Below, piece by piece: positions 35,970 to 45,953 of a DNA stretch of 64,000 bases; position 1 is the stretch's first letter, and each line of letters opens with the position of its first letter. Origin of the DNA: Flagellimonas sp. S3867 (GTDB lineage Bacteria; Bacteroidota; Bacteroidia; Flavobacteriales; Flavobacteriaceae); NCBI RefSeq assembly GCF_014698935.1, contig NZ_JACVMN010000002.1, positions 496,001 through 560,000 on the forward strand, written 5' to 3'. A model generated the notes under the pieces. It did no database searches and was not told the origin of the DNA. It saw only the letters and a program-made list of their open reading frames with translations. The position numbers were made by a program, and so were the translations under genes.

Positions 35970-36023
35970 TGCTTTCCCATAATAGAAACGAAAAAACCAC
36001 ACAATTTCGTTTAAAAGTACATT

Positions 36024-36668
36024 ATGTTTCTCGAAAACACCGTAAACCCTAAAGAACAATTTGGATGGATAGAAGTTATCTGCGGTTCCATGTTCTCTGG
36101 AAAGACCGAGGAACTTATACGAAGATTAAAACGTGCCCAATTTGCTAAACAAAAGGTAGAGATTTTTAAGCCTATAGTTGACACGCGCTATAATGAGGAC
36201 ATGGTGGTCTCGCACGATGCCAATGAAATTCGCTCCACACCGGTTCCAGCAGCAGCAAATATTCGGTTATTGGCAGATGATTGTGATGTAGTAGGGATTG
36301 ATGAGGCCCAATTTTTTGATGATGAGATCGTCACCGTCTGCAATGATCTTGCCAACAGAGGTGTCAGAGTAGTTGTAGCTGGTCTTGATATGGATTTTAA
36401 AGGAAATCCTTTTGGCCCTATGCCGGCATTAATGGCCACCGCCGAATATGTAACCAAGGTACATGCCGTTTGCACCCGTACCGGAAACCTGGCCAACTAT
36501 AGCTTTCGAAAATCCAATGACGAAAAACTTGTACTCCTTGGCGAAACAGGAGAATACGAACCTTTGAGCAGAGCAGCTTTTTATAAGGCCATGCTTAGGG
36601 AGAAAGTTAGTCAGATGGATGTTGAGGCTGAAGAAGTCAAAACAAAAAAGAAGACCGCCAATGGATAA
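36024..36668 (+). CDS. tdk: Thymidine kinase
   Basis: A 214-aa type II thymidine kinase for pyrimidine salvage. P-loop [10 protein letters not shown] (~21-30), catalytic Glu94 in GIDEAQFF, and [16 protein letters not shown]. The zinc-ribbon is degenerate: the first Cys remains in [10 protein letters not shown], but the other three expected cysteines read Thr and Ser/Ala ([11 protein letters not shown]). Zinc binding is probably lost, as may be general in flavobacteria. Its last eight bases overlap the start of alr. Confidence 0.92.
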   Translation: MFLENTVNPKEQFGWIEVICGSMFSGKTEELIRRLKRAQFAKQKVEIFKPIVDTRYNEDMVVSHDANEIRSTPVPAAANIRLLADDCDVVGIDEAQFFDDEIVTVCNDLANRGVRVVVAGLDMDFKGNPFGPMPALMATAEYVTKVHAVCTRTGNLANYSFRKSNDEKLVLLGETGEYEPLSRAAFYKAMLREKVSQMDVEAEEVKTKKKTANG

Positions 36669-37767
36669 AGTTGGTGAAACTACTTTGCATATTGACCTAA
36701 ATGCTTTGGAACACAACTACATGTTTTTAAAGTCCAAACTTAAGGGCGATACCAAATTTTTGGCCGTGGTAAAGGCTTTCGCCTATGGTAGCGATATGGT
36801 TGTCATTGCCCAAAAACTGGAAAGTCTGGAGGTAGATTATTTAGCGGTTGCCTATGTAAAAGAAGGCGTTTTGTTAAGAGAAGCTGGCATAAAACTGCCC
36901 ATCCTGGTGCTTCATCCCCAACCGACAAATTTTGGTGAGCTAATAGATCACTCTCTAGAACCCAGCCTGTATTCTCCAAAAATTCTAACCCTCTTTTTAG
37001 AAGTTGCAGCCGATAAAAAGTTAAAAGAATATCCGGTTCATATAAAATTCAATACGGGGTTGAACAGACTTGGTTTTTGGGAAAACGATGTGGATTACAT
37101 CTTAAAACATTTGCAGGAGCGAAATGAATTGAAAATACTATCCGTTTTCTCCCATTTGGCAGCTTCAGAAGATTCCAAGGAAAAAGAATTTAGCAATGTC
37201 CAGATCAATATCTTCAAAAAAATATGTGAGGACATTAGCCAAAAATTGGGCTCTGTCCCTTTTCGACATATGTTGAATACCTCGGGTATTATCAATTATC
37301 CAGAAGCTCAATTCGAAATGGTCCGCAGTGGAATAGGGTTGTATGGCTATGGCAATGATGCCCAGATTGATGCGGAACTTAAACCTGTGGCTACCCTCAA
37401 GACCATCATTTCCCAAATGCATAAAATTGAACCTCATGAAAGTGTTGGTTATAACCGTGCCTATAAATCTGACCGATACAGAATTACTGCTACCCTCCCA
37501 CTAGGCCATGCAGATGGTATTGGCAGACAATACGGAAATGGAAAAGCCCATGTGTACATCAATGGAAAAAAAGCACCCATTATCGGTAACGTATGCATGG
37601 ATATGATCATGGTCGATGTAACTGAAATCGATTGTAAAGAAGGGGATGAAGTCATTGTTTTTGGTGAAAACTACTCAGCGGAGGATTTTGCTGCTTCGGC
37701 CAACACCATCTCATATGAAATTCTTACAGCCATATCCTCTCGGGTAAAGAGAGTTGTAACCCAATGA
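36661..37767 (+). CDS. alr: Alanine racemase
   Basis: A 368-aa PLP enzyme producing D-alanine for peptidoglycan. PLP-binding Lys38 is in [10 protein letters not shown] and the second catalytic base Tyr264 in [20 protein letters not shown] and [13 protein letters not shown] are further signatures. ATG 36661, inside the end of tdk, gives the correct N-terminus ([19 protein letters not shown]), implying translational coupling. Confidence 0.95.
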   Translation: MDKVGETTLHIDLNALEHNYMFLKSKLKGDTKFLAVVKAFAYGSDMVVIAQKLESLEVDYLAVAYVKEGVLLREAGIKLPILVLHPQPTNFGELIDHSLEPSLYSPKILTLFLEVAADKKLKEYPVHIKFNTGLNRLGFWENDVDYILKHLQERNELKILSVFSHLAASEDSKEKEFSNVQINIFKKICEDISQKLGSVPFRHMLNTSGIINYPEAQFEMVRSGIGLYGYGNDAQIDAELKPVATLKTIISQMHKIEPHESVGYNRAYKSDRYRITATLPLGHADGIGRQYGNGKAHVYINGKKAPIIGNVCMDMIMVDVTEIDCKEGDEVIVFGENYSAEDFAASANTISYEILTAISSRVKRVVTQ

Positions 37768-37844
37768 TTTTTAGGCCTTACAGTTGGTGAAAAACCCTTT
37801 TTTTAATTACATTGTAAGCATATTAACCAGTTAAACTATACAAA

Positions 37845-38246
37845 ATGCTTAAAGAGTTCAAAGATTTTGCAATGAAGGGAAACCTAGTGGATATTGCCGT
37901 AGGTTTCGTTATGGGTGCTGCCTTTAACAAGGTGGTTGCTTCCTTTACGGGTGGAATTGTTTCTCCCTTGATCGGTCTCATTTTCAATGCAGATTTCAAA
38001 GATTTGAAATATATTATTAACGAAGGAACTATGAATGATGCAGGAGAAAAAGTAGGAGAAGTCGCTGTTATGTATGGTGATTTCTTAACTAATGTTATAG
38101 ACTTTATCATTGTGGCATTTGTAATGTTCATGATCGTAAAAGGAGTGAACAAAATGAAGAAGAAAGAAGAGCCAGCTCCAGAAGCTCCAAAGGGTCCGAC
38201 TACCGAGGAATTGTTGGTTGAAATTAGGGATGCTCTAAAGAAATAA
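37845..38246 (+). CDS. mscL: Large-conductance mechanosensitive channel
   Basis: A 133-aa inner-membrane channel opened by membrane tension in osmotic downshock. KEFKDFAMKGNLVDIAVGFV at the N-terminus, TM1 ~16-42, TM2 ~77-102, and a Lys/Glu/Pro-rich C-terminal helix. Length normal. Followed by a small TTGCCC/GGGCAA hairpin and the terminator at 38297-38331. Confidence 0.95.
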   Translation: MLKEFKDFAMKGNLVDIAVGFVMGAAFNKVVASFTGGIVSPLIGLIFNADFKDLKYIINEGTMNDAGEKVGEVAVMYGDFLTNVIDFIIVAFVMFMIVKGVNKMKKKEEPAPEAPKGPTTEELLVEIRDALKK

Positions 38247-38296
38247 AAACTGTTTGCCCATAAGGGCAATCGCTACATCACAGTAGTAACATTAAA

Positions 38297-38336
38297 AACC
38301 GTCAGTTTGTTTCGCTAACATGCTGACGGTTGTTTT
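38297..38336 (+). terminator. Terminator after mscL
   Basis: Nine-base stem AACCGTCAG / CTGACGGTT with a 17-nt loop, followed by GTTTTATTT. Good rho-independent terminator, 50 bases after the stop. Confidence 0.75.
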
Positions 38337-38381
38337 ATTTATAACATTTTGTTATTTTATGATTACGGTGCTATAAAATGC

Positions 38382-38411
38382 TTGTTTAAAAGTTATTCTG
38401 CCCTAACTTTG
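38382..38411 (+). promoter_or_regulatory. Promoter of asd (Bacteroidota type)
   Basis: TTG (38382-38384), exactly 19 bases, then TAACTTTG (38404-38411): ideal -33/-7 spacing and perfect -7 box. The ATG of asd is 22 bases further. Confidence 0.75.
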
Positions 38412-38433
38412 TCCCTTCATTAAAGAAAATAAA

Positions 38434-39447
38434 ATGAAAGTAGCAGTTGTAGGTGCCACAGGAATGGTTGGTGAAGTGATGTTGAAAGTATTGGCAGAGC
38501 GTAATTTTCCGATAACAGAGTTGTTGTTGGTTGCCTCTGAACGTTCTGTAGGCAAAAAACTGACCTATATAGGCGAAGAATATACAATAATAGGACTTAA
38601 CGATGCCATTGCTGCACAACCAGATATCGCTATTTTCTCTGCGGGAGGTGGAACTTCTTTAGAATGGGCGCCAAAATTTGCACAAGTGGGTACAACTGTA
38701 ATTGATAACTCATCCGCTTGGCGTATGGACCCCACCAAAAAATTGGTGGTGCCGGAGATCAACGCACACGAACTAACAACCGAAGATAAAATTATAGCTA
38801 ACCCCAACTGCTCCACCATTCAAATGGTGATGGCGCTAGATCCTTTGCACAAAAAATATCAAATGAAACGTGTTGTGGTTTCCACATACCAATCCGTTTC
38901 GGGAACCGGAGTTAAAGCTGTACAGCAACTAGAAAACGAAATTGCAGGTGTCAAAGGTGAAATGGCCTACCCATACCCCATTGGTCGTAATGCACTGCCG
39001 CATTGCGATGTGTTTATGGAAAATGGTTATACCAAGGAGGAAATGAAATTGGCCCGGGAGCCTCAAAAAATATTGAACGACCGAACTTTTTCCGTTTCAG
39101 CAACCGCAGTTCGAATTCCAACAGCTGGTGGTCATTCAGAATCTGTGAATGTGGAATTCCATAACGATTTTGAACTATCAGAAGTAAGAAAATTATTAAG
39201 CGAAACTCCAGGAGTTACGGTTCAAGATAATCCAGATACCAATACCTATCCAATGCCCATTTATGCGCATGGAAAAGATGATGTTTTTGTTGGTCGAATT
39301 CGGCGTGATGAAACGCAACGCAATACCTTAAATATGTGGGTGGTATCAGACAATCTTAGAAAAGGTGCTGCTACCAATGCAGTTCAAATTGCGGAATATT
39401 TGATGGAGAACAGTTTGGTTTCTTCTGCTTCAGAAGCTGTTTCATAA
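38434..39447 (+). CDS. asd: Aspartate-semialdehyde dehydrogenase
   Basis: A 337-aa NADPH enzyme reducing aspartyl phosphate to aspartate semialdehyde in lysine/diaminopimelate, threonine and methionine synthesis. GATGMVGEVML nucleotide motif at ~8-18, catalytic Cys126 in NPNCSTIQM, and RIPTAGGHSESVN near the C-terminal third. Full length. Own promoter at 38382-38411. Confidence 0.95.
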   Translation: MKVAVVGATGMVGEVMLKVLAERNFPITELLLVASERSVGKKLTYIGEEYTIIGLNDAIAAQPDIAIFSAGGGTSLEWAPKFAQVGTTVIDNSSAWRMDPTKKLVVPEINAHELTTEDKIIANPNCSTIQMVMALDPLHKKYQMKRVVVSTYQSVSGTGVKAVQQLENEIAGVKGEMAYPYPIGRNALPHCDVFMENGYTKEEMKLAREPQKILNDRTFSVSATAVRIPTAGGHSESVNVEFHNDFELSEVRKLLSETPGVTVQDNPDTNTYPMPIYAHGKDDVFVGRIRRDETQRNTLNMWVVSDNLRKGAATNAVQIAEYLMENSLVSSASEAVS

Positions 39448-39518
39448 TAAACATTAGCTACCCTTAACACGGGCAAATATTTATTTATGGTATTTTTATC
39501 AGAATCAATCTGAAAAAA

Positions 39519-41672
39519 ATGCGAAAAATAAGTCTAATAGCTGCTGTAGCAATATTCGCTGCCTGCGAAACAATAACAAAAAGAGAGCCCATTTCTGTGA
39601 ATTATCCCATTACTCAAAAAGTTGACACGGTCGACACCTATTTTGGAACTGAAGTACAAGATCCTTATCGATGGTTGGAAGATGACCGAAGTCCTGAGAC
39701 CGAAGGCTGGGTCAAAGAACAAAATGCTGTAACCTTTGGTTACTTAGATCAGATTCCTTTTCGAGAAGATTTAAAGAATCGTTTGGAAAAGCTGTGGAAC
39801 TATGAGAAATTGGGGTCGCCGTTCAAAGAAGGTGATTACACTTATTTCTATAAAAATGATGGCTTGCAGAACCAATATGTGGTCTACAGAAAAAAAGAAG
39901 GCGGTGAGGAAGAAGTGTTCCTTGATCCCAACACTTTCTCTGAGGATGGAACCACGTCTCTAATGTCGTTGAGCTTCACAAAAGATGGTTCCAAAGCCGC
40001 TTATCTTATTTCTGAAGGCGGAAGTGATTGGCGCAAAGGCATTGTGATTGATGCGGAATCCCGAGAGGTAGTTGAAGATACCTTGGTGGACATCAAATTC
40101 AGTGGAATTTCTTGGAAAGGTAACGATGGCTTCTTCTATTCCAGCTATGACAAACCCAAAGGGAGTGAGCTTTCAGCAAAAACTGACCAACACAAATTGT
40201 ACTACCATAAACTGGGAACACCGCAATCGGAGGACAAAATCATTTTTGGCAGAATTCCAGAGGAGAAACATCGCTATGTCTGGGGTTCCGTTTCCGAGGA
40301 TGAAAAGTATTTGTTTATCACTGCTTCGACCTCAACCTCCGGAAACAAGCTGTTTTTGATGGATTTGACCCAACCTGATAGTGGTTTGGTCACTGTTTTG
40401 GATCATACCGATTCAGATACTTATGTAATAGAAAATGTAGGCTCCAAATTATATTTGGTCACAAACATGGATGCACCCAACAAGAAAATTGTGATGACGG
40501 AGGCTACCGCACCCTCCGCGGAGCATTGGAAAGATTTAATCCCAGAAACTGAGCACGTTCTTACGGCAGGAACTGGAGGGGGTTACTTTTTTGCCGAGTA
40601 CATGGTCGATGCCATTTCAAAGGTGCTACAATATGATTATGATGGCAAATTAGTGCGTGAAGTCCAACTTCCTGGAGTAGGAAGCGCCAATGGTTTTGGT
40701 GGTAAAAAAGAAGAAAAGGAATTCTATTTTTCCTTCACTAATTACAACACTCCAAGCTCTTCCTATAAATACAATGTAGAAACGGGAGCTTATGAACAAT
40801 ACTGGAAACCAGAAATTGATTTTAATCCGGAGGATTACCAATCTGAACAGGTTTTTTATACTTCCAAAGACGGGACTAAGGTTCCGATGATCATAACCTA
40901 TAAAAAAGGAGTAGAGCTTAATGGTAAAAATCCTACCATTTTATATGGTTATGGAGGCTTCAATATTAGTTTAACACCCTCTTTTAGTATCGTAAATGCG
41001 GTTTGGATGGAACAAGGAGGCGTCTATGCCGTTCCAAATCTAAGAGGTGGAGGAGAATATGGTAAAAAATGGCATGTTGCCGGTACCAAACAACAGAAAC
41101 AAAACGTTTTTGATGATTTTATTGCCGCAGCGGAGTTCTTGATTGAAAACAAGTATACTTCCAAGGAATATTTAGCCATTCGAGGAGGGTCAAATGGAGG
41201 GCTTTTAGTTGGCGCCACTATGACCCAACGACCTGATTTAATGCAAGTGGCTCTTCCAGCAGTAGGCGTATTGGATATGCTTCGCTACCATACCTTCACA
41301 GCAGGTGCCGGATGGGCCTACGATTATGGTACTTCGGAAGAAAGTGAGGAAATGTTCAACTACTTAAAAGGGTATTCGCCTTTACATAATATTAAATTAG
41401 GAACTGCTTATCCCGCAACATTGGTCACTACCGGAGATCATGACGATCGTGTGGTTCCGGCGCATAGTTTTAAGTTCGCCGCCGAACTGCAGGAGAAGCA
41501 AGCAGGGGACAATCCCGCATTGATTCGTATTGAAACAAATGCAGGGCATGGGGCAGGTACCCCTGTGAGTAAAACCATTGAGCAATATGCGGATATTTTC
41601 GGCTTCACCTTATTTAATATGGGCTATGACAAGCTTCCAAATCAAGCTGTTTTAAAAGAATTCAAAGATTAG
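39519..41672 (+). CDS. Prolyl oligopeptidase family (S9) lipoprotein
   Basis: A 717-aa serine peptidase cutting after proline in short peptides. Beta-propeller ~75-420, alpha/beta-hydrolase domain ~425-717. Catalytic Ser558 (GGSNGGLL), Asp642 (GDHDDRVVP) and His677 (NAGHGAG) are all present. The N-terminus has a lipobox-like IFAAC (Cys16), so it is probably membrane anchored, unlike the cytosolic eukaryotic enzyme. Ends before a terminator at 41691-41720. Confidence 0.95.
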   Translation: MRKISLIAAVAIFAACETITKREPISVNYPITQKVDTVDTYFGTEVQDPYRWLEDDRSPETEGWVKEQNAVTFGYLDQIPFREDLKNRLEKLWNYEKLGSPFKEGDYTYFYKNDGLQNQYVVYRKKEGGEEEVFLDPNTFSEDGTTSLMSLSFTKDGSKAAYLISEGGSDWRKGIVIDAESREVVEDTLVDIKFSGISWKGNDGFFYSSYDKPKGSELSAKTDQHKLYYHKLGTPQSEDKIIFGRIPEEKHRYVWGSVSEDEKYLFITASTSTSGNKLFLMDLTQPDSGLVTVLDHTDSDTYVIENVGSKLYLVTNMDAPNKKIVMTEATAPSAEHWKDLIPETEHVLTAGTGGGYFFAEYMVDAISKVLQYDYDGKLVREVQLPGVGSANGFGGKKEEKEFYFSFTNYNTPSSSYKYNVETGAYEQYWKPEIDFNPEDYQSEQVFYTSKDGTKVPMIITYKKGVELNGKNPTILYGYGGFNISLTPSFSIVNAVWMEQGGVYAVPNLRGGGEYGKKWHVAGTKQQKQNVFDDFIAAAEFLIENKYTSKEYLAIRGGSNGGLLVGATMTQRPDLMQVALPAVGVLDMLRYHTFTAGAGWAYDYGTSEESEEMFNYLKGYSPLHNIKLGTAYPATLVTTGDHDDRVVPAHSFKFAAELQEKQAGDNPALIRIETNAGHGAGTPVSKTIEQYADIFGFTLFNMGYDKLPNQAVLKEFKD

Positions 41673-41690
41673 AAATACTTCAATTGGATA

Positions 41691-41720
41691 AAAATCCGTT
41701 TCTATAGAAGCGGATTTTTT
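41691..41720 (+). terminator. Terminator after the S9 peptidase gene
   Basis: Stem AAAATCCG / CGGATTTT with an inner TTC/GAA pairing and loop, followed by T residues. Confidence 0.75.
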
Positions 41721-41736
41721 CTGATCAAAACTCACC

Positions 41737-42729
41737 ATGTTAAAAGTTCATGTAGATTCTTTCTCTTATAACTCCAAAACAATATTGGAACATATCTCCT
41801 TTGAAGTATCCAAAGGTGAGCATGTAGCTTTGATGGGGGAAAGCGGCTCGGGGAAAAGTACTTTGCTGAAAATCATCTATGGTCTTTTACATATTGAAAA
41901 AGGTTCTGTTTTTTGGGATGAAAAGCAAATTTTAGGACCCAATTTCAATTTGATTCCAGGTGAATCTTATATGAAATACCTTTCACAGGATTTTGATTTG
42001 ATGCCGTTTACGACTGTTGAAGAGAATATTGGACAACATTTATCCGTCTTTGAAAGCGAAACACACCAACAACGTATTCAGGTGCTATTGGAACTAATTG
42101 AGCTTAAGGATTTCGCCAAAACAAAGGTCAAAAACCTGAGTGGTGGACAACAACAGCGTGTTGCCTTGGCCAGAGTGCTGGCCCAGGAGCCCGAACTACT
42201 TTTGTTAGATGAGCCCTTCGGGCATATTGATAATTTTAAACGAACATCACTCCGAAGAAACTTGTTTCAATATCTAAAGGAAAAAGGCATAGCTGTTCTT
42301 ACCGCCAGCCATGACCCTAATGATGTATTGCCATATGCAGACCGAACCGTTATTTTGGAAAATGGCAAAATTATCGCGGATGAAAAAACCAAAAAACTGT
42401 ATAAAAATCCTCCAAATTACTATACCGCTTCACTATTTGGAGAAGTGAATCAGATTCCCATAAAATTATTGAAAGCATATGCGGCCATAGATAGATCTAT
42501 ATTGGTCTACCCACATGAATTTCAAATATCAAAAGGCTCAGGATTGGAAGTTACCGTAACTAATTCCTTTTTTAAGGGAAGTCACTATCTGAATGAAGCT
42601 TCGGTGGAAGAAACCATTTTATACTTTAATACTTCCAAAAAGCTAAAGCCAGAAGATACCGTTTTCCTTAATGTATCTTTGGACACCATCAATGCACGTC
42701 TACAAATTGAACAAAGAACAAATCCATAA
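41737..42729 (+). CDS. ABC transporter ATP-binding protein
   Basis: A 330-aa ATPase. Walker A GESGSGKST (~35-43), signature LSGGQQQR, Walker B LLLLDEPFG and the switch His in ASHDP. Residues ~235-330 are an extra C-terminal domain (NPPNYYTASLFGEVNQIP, resembling a TOBE/OB-type regulatory domain in Fbp/Pot-type ATPases). No permease is adjacent, so the transported substrate is unknown. The 3' end overlaps arfB by 38 bases. Confidence 0.88.
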   Translation: MLKVHVDSFSYNSKTILEHISFEVSKGEHVALMGESGSGKSTLLKIIYGLLHIEKGSVFWDEKQILGPNFNLIPGESYMKYLSQDFDLMPFTTVEENIGQHLSVFESETHQQRIQVLLELIELKDFAKTKVKNLSGGQQQRVALARVLAQEPELLLLDEPFGHIDNFKRTSLRRNLFQYLKEKGIAVLTASHDPNDVLPYADRTVILENGKIIADEKTKKLYKNPPNYYTASLFGEVNQIPIKLLKAYAAIDRSILVYPHEFQISKGSGLEVTVTNSFFKGSHYLNEASVEETILYFNTSKKLKPEDTVFLNVSLDTINARLQIEQRTNP

Positions 42730-43111
42730 AGAACTTCAGTTTAAGGCCATTCGGAGTAGCGGAGCAGGTGGGCAACATGTGAACAAGGTCTCCTCAAAGG
42801 TAGAATTGACATTTTCTCTTCAATCTTCCCTGGGGTTATCGCCCTCTGAAAAAGAAAGGTTATTGTTGAAATTGGGGAAACGATTAACCAAAGATGAGGT
42901 TTTGATTCTTCAATGCGACCAAGCTCGAAGTCAGCATAAAAACAAACAACTTGTAATAAAGCGCTTTTTTGAACTTGTGAAAAAAGCTTTGGAGATTCCA
43001 AAAAAGAGAAAAACCACAAAGCCTTCAAAATCTTCTATTGAGAAACGGTTGAAGTCCAAAAAAAAGGATGCCTACAAAAAGGCGAGTCGTAAAAAACCGG
43101 ATTGGGATTGA
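42692..43111 (+). CDS. arfB: Alternative ribosome-rescue factor / peptidyl-tRNA hydrolase ArfB
   Basis: A 139-aa release-factor-like protein that frees stalled ribosomes. The GGQ motif is in SSGAGGQHVNKVSSKVEL (26-28), followed by a long Lys/Arg-rich tail (~105-139) that in E. coli ArfB enters the empty mRNA channel. ATG 42692 inside the ABC gene gives the standard start. The overlap suggests translational coupling. Confidence 0.92.
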   Translation: MHVYKLNKEQIHKELQFKAIRSSGAGGQHVNKVSSKVELTFSLQSSLGLSPSEKERLLLKLGKRLTKDEVLILQCDQARSQHKNKQLVIKRFFELVKKALEIPKKRKTTKPSKSSIEKRLKSKKKDAYKKASRKKPDWD

Positions 43112-43221
43112 TTTTGTCACTTCGAGCAAATTCGAAATCCATTTGAACATGATTTTTTCAAAGACTATATGACCTCCTTTTGGAGTTAAATGCTCTAAAG
43201 ATTCTGTTCTCATAAGTCATT
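43112..43221. repeat. Intergenic dispersed-repeat-like fragment
   Basis: The segment near 43117-43140 (TGTCACTTCGAGCAAATTCG) resembles the flavobacterial dispersed TCACTTCGAG-type element. No gene seen. Confidence 0.35.
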
Positions 43222-43746
43222 TCATCTAATCGTTAAGGCAACATATCTGTTAATGCTTCTGCCGTATTCACTTTCATTTGTGGCCCATGGACGGAGTGCT
43301 CCATAGTCTTGAATATGGATTCTATTTTCTTTTATACCATAATGTGCGAAAATCTTACTTACAGTCTTTCCTCTTTTTAAATTTATTCCAGGATATTTCT
43401 CCAATTCGCTTGGATGGGAATTAATCTCCAAAATCAGCTGGGAATTAGGTCGTTGAATAAGAATTCCCAATGTTATTTCTATGTCCTCATGATTAGTGGG
43501 AAAATCACACCCGCTTTCAAAATTTAAAACATCAGGGTAATGAAACAACGATACAATTCCCCCTGCTTTGGCATTTATACTATCTCTTTCCTTAAGATGG
43601 CCCATTAAAGTCAAAACTATCTTGTCCGTGTCGAAATCTTTTAAATCTGAAAAATTAGGACAATCACTTTTTTCAGTTTGTGATTGCATTAAAGAGTATC
43701 CTAAAAGAGAAAGTATCAAACTCAAAATAAGTGCTTTTCTTGTCAT
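43222..43746 (-). CDS. OmpA-like domain protein, small
   Basis: A 174-aa exported protein: signal peptide ~1-24 and an OmpA C-terminal-like domain (~65-174) with LILEINSHPSELEKY and the RSINRYVALTIR end, equivalent to NRRVEI. The usual GHTD core reads NSHPS, so peptidoglycan binding is uncertain. The frame is open upstream; ATG 43744-43746 gives the signal peptide. Confidence 0.72.
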   Translation of the reverse strand: MTRKALILSLILSLLGYSLMQSQTEKSDCPNFSDLKDFDTDKIVLTLMGHLKERDSINAKAGGIVSLFHYPDVLNFESGCDFPTNHEDIEITLGILIQRPNSQLILEINSHPSELEKYPGINLKRGKTVSKIFAHYGIKENRIHIQDYGALRPWATNESEYGRSINRYVALTIR

Positions 43747-44047
43747 ACAATTGAAGTTCAAGAATTCAATGCTTAAAATCCTGATAAAATTGACGGATAG
43801 TGCTTTTGACTTCATAATTGTTTCTTCCCATTTTATGGGAAGGTGGATTTCAACCAAAGGTGGAAAGACGAAAGGGATGGCATGACCCTTTCCGTCCACT
43901 TTAGTGAACACCTTCCCCCTAAAAGAGAAAAGAATACCATCGTAATTGTCACTTCCAGCGCAGTCGAGAAGTCTTCACAACTACATTAAATAGGTCTCGT
44001 CCTTCGACAAGCTCAGGATGACATCTCGACCTGACATTGAAATCAAG
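43747..44047. repeat. Intergenic region with dispersed repeat units
   Basis: Contains GTCACTTCCAGCGCAGTCGA (about 43949-43968) and TCCTTCGACAAGCTCAGGAT (about 44001-44020), strings recognised as a widespread intergenic repeat type in Bacteroidota. No gene supported. Confidence 0.5.
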
Positions 44048-44500
44048 TTACAATACCTCAAGAATTTCCATCTTTGTGTCATTAAAAGTAATATCGTCTC
44101 CCTGCTCTTTTCCTAATAACAATTGGGCAATTGGGGCACTGGCCGAAATGCAAAAAGCGGAAAACCCTTCCTTTTTAAACGGCCCTGCGGAAATGGCAAT
44201 AAAATAATCCGCAACAGAGGTCTTCACTAGACTTCCCAATACGACTTTCTCGGCATCTTTGGCAATATCAACCTTTTGAAGCGTTGCTTTCGTCTTGTCC
44301 AACTCCACTAGTTGCTTTCCTAGTTTTTCCTGCTCTAGTTGTACCATCGCCCTACCGGTTTCATGTTTATCCCCAGCGCTGCTTTTGGTTTCGGAACTTA
44401 GTGATTCTTGCAACTCCGCACTTCGTTTTTTTAAACGGGCTGTTTTTTCAATAAGGCCATCCTGGCAGAATTTTAAAAGTTGTTCTTTGATATTGGTCAT
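44048..44500 (-). CDS. GreA/GreB-like protein
   Basis: A 150-aa protein resembling transcript-cleavage factors: N-terminal coiled-coil (~1-75, KKRSAELQESLSSETKSSAG), then a FKBP-like C-terminal half (~80-150) with SASAPIAQLLLGKEQGDDI. Such proteins are often labelled 3-oxoacyl-ACP synthase, which the sequence does not support. The DE residues at the coiled-coil tip are not clear, so RNA-cleavage activity is uncertain. Confidence 0.7.
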   Translation of the reverse strand: MTNIKEQLLKFCQDGLIEKTARLKKRSAELQESLSSETKSSAGDKHETGRAMVQLEQEKLGKQLVELDKTKATLQKVDIAKDAEKVVLGSLVKTSVADYFIAISAGPFKKEGFSAFCISASAPIAQLLLGKEQGDDITFNDTKMEILEVL

Positions 44501-44519
44501 TTTGTGTTATAACTCTCTT

Positions 44520-44603
44520 TATAGCGTCATTCTGAATTTATTTCAGAATCTCATTGCAGGAGATATTGAGAACCTGAAACAAGTTCAGGTTGACATATTA
44601 TTT
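44520..44603. repeat. Dispersed palindromic repeat unit
   Basis: GTCATTCTGAATTTATTTCAGAATCTC and AACCTGAAACAAGTTCAGGTT segments pair internally (CTGAA/TTCAG and AACCTGAAA/TTCAGGTT). Related to the unit in 63124-63149. Confidence 0.5.
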
Positions 44604-45953
44604 TTAGTTGAAAGTTAATCTAAAAACGGTTTCCTTATTGGGAATGGAGCGAACTTTTAAGTTTCCTCCATGCATTTGAATTACCCTTTTGGAAAGGCTT
44701 AGTCCAATCCCAGTGCCTTCATTTTTCGTGGTGAAAAAAGGAACAAAAATCTCGTCCATTAAATCAGGAGGAATTCCAGGTCCGTTGTCCCTAACCTCAA
44801 TATACTTTATTCCATCATTATCTATCCCTGCAACCATGTTAACTTGACCATTTTCTGTCTCCTTTACAGATTGAAGGGCATTTTTTCCTAGATTGATCAA
44901 GACCTGGGTGAGTTGTTTTTCATCAACAAAAAATTCCAGGTCAATAGGAGAACAACTTACCGAGAATTTTGTTTTGGCATCCAAACGAGCCGACATTAAT
45001 ACATCTATTTTTTCCAATAATCCAACGCCATCAATAATGGCCCTGTTGGGTTCTGGAACATTCAATAAGCTTCGATATGATTGTACAAAATCCATTAGGT
45101 CTCCACCCTGTTCTTTAATGACTTCCAGCCCTTTTAAAGTATTTTTAATCTGGCTTTCATCCAACTTTTCCATGGGAACTATCTCGCCATTATTCCGATA
45201 ATATTTGATAATAGAATCCGAAATTGAGGCAATGGGGGTAATTGTATTCATGATTTCGTGCGTAAGCACACGAATCAACCTTACCCAAGATTCTGTTTCC
45301 TTTTCATCCAATTCTTGATGAATATCTTGCACCACAACCAAAAGCAACGATTTTCCATCCAACATCAATGGAGTGGATTTAAGTGCCAATTGTATCTGCT
45401 CTCTTTCATTGGTTAATTGAAACAGCTTTCTTTCAAAAGGTTTGAACGATTTAAATACTTGATACAGTTTTTCATCTACTTGGGCCAATTGTTTTATGTG
45501 GTTAAGTGGGGTGTAGTTCAATAGTTTTTCCAAGGTGGGATTGGCAAAAAGAATATGTCCTTTCTCATTGAAGGTCAAAATACCTATGCTGGCCTGCTTT
45601 AAAATTTCCTGATAATATTGCTCTTTGATCTGCAACTGTAAATGCACTTCCTGAATTAGGTCGTTTACCCTGTTTAAACTCTTATTGAGTTCTTTAAAGG
45701 ATTCAATGGATACCCGTTCCGGAAATCGAAGTGTAAAATCCTCATTGCGGATGGCATCAAAGAAATAGGCAATTTTTCTATTGGTACTATTGATGAACTT
45801 GATTAGAAAATATACTTGTGTTCCAAGAAAAAAGACGGAAAATGCCAGTGTAAAATACCATTCCCTTACAATTGAAAAAGCCAGGGCCAAGGCCGCGAGA
45901 GTAATGACAATCACCCTAAAAATAAGCTGAAAATAAAAATTTCTGCTGGCCAT
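44604..45953 (-). CDS. Sensor histidine kinase, short-loop (intramembrane-sensing type)
   Basis: A 449-aa kinase. Two TM helices (~10-29 and ~33-54) are separated by only a few residues, so the signal is sensed in or at the membrane. A HAMP-like linker, a PAS-like domain (~111-210, ASIGILTFNEKGHILFANPT) and a HisKA region with His232 (VLTHEIMNTITPI) follow. ATPase motifs: NLGKNALQS, DNGPGIPP, TGIGLSL. ATG overlaps the regulator's stop by one base (TAATG). Partner of the sigma-54 regulator upstream. Confidence 0.93.
   Translation of the reverse strand: MASRNFYFQLIFRVIVITLAALALAFSIVREWYFTLAFSVFFLGTQVYFLIKFINSTNRKIAYFFDAIRNEDFTLRFPERVSIESFKELNKSLNRVNDLIQEVHLQLQIKEQYYQEILKQASIGILTFNEKGHILFANPTLEKLLNYTPLNHIKQLAQVDEKLYQVFKSFKPFERKLFQLTNEREQIQLALKSTPLMLDGKSLLLVVVQDIHQELDEKETESWVRLIRVLTHEIMNTITPIASISDSIIKYYRNNGEIVPMEKLDESQIKNTLKGLEVIKEQGGDLMDFVQSYRSLLNVPEPNRAIIDGVGLLEKIDVLMSARLDAKTKFSVSCSPIDLEFFVDEKQLTQVLINLGKNALQSVKETENGQVNMVAGIDNDGIKYIEVRDNGPGIPPDLMDEIFVPFFTTKNEGTGIGLSLSKRVIQMHGGNLKVRSIPNKETVFRLTFN

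Noticed and set aside
44048..44500. 3-oxoacyl-ACP synthase as product name
   Set aside because: The protein is 150 aa with a coiled-coil and no thiolase-fold motifs; it resembles GreA/GreB.
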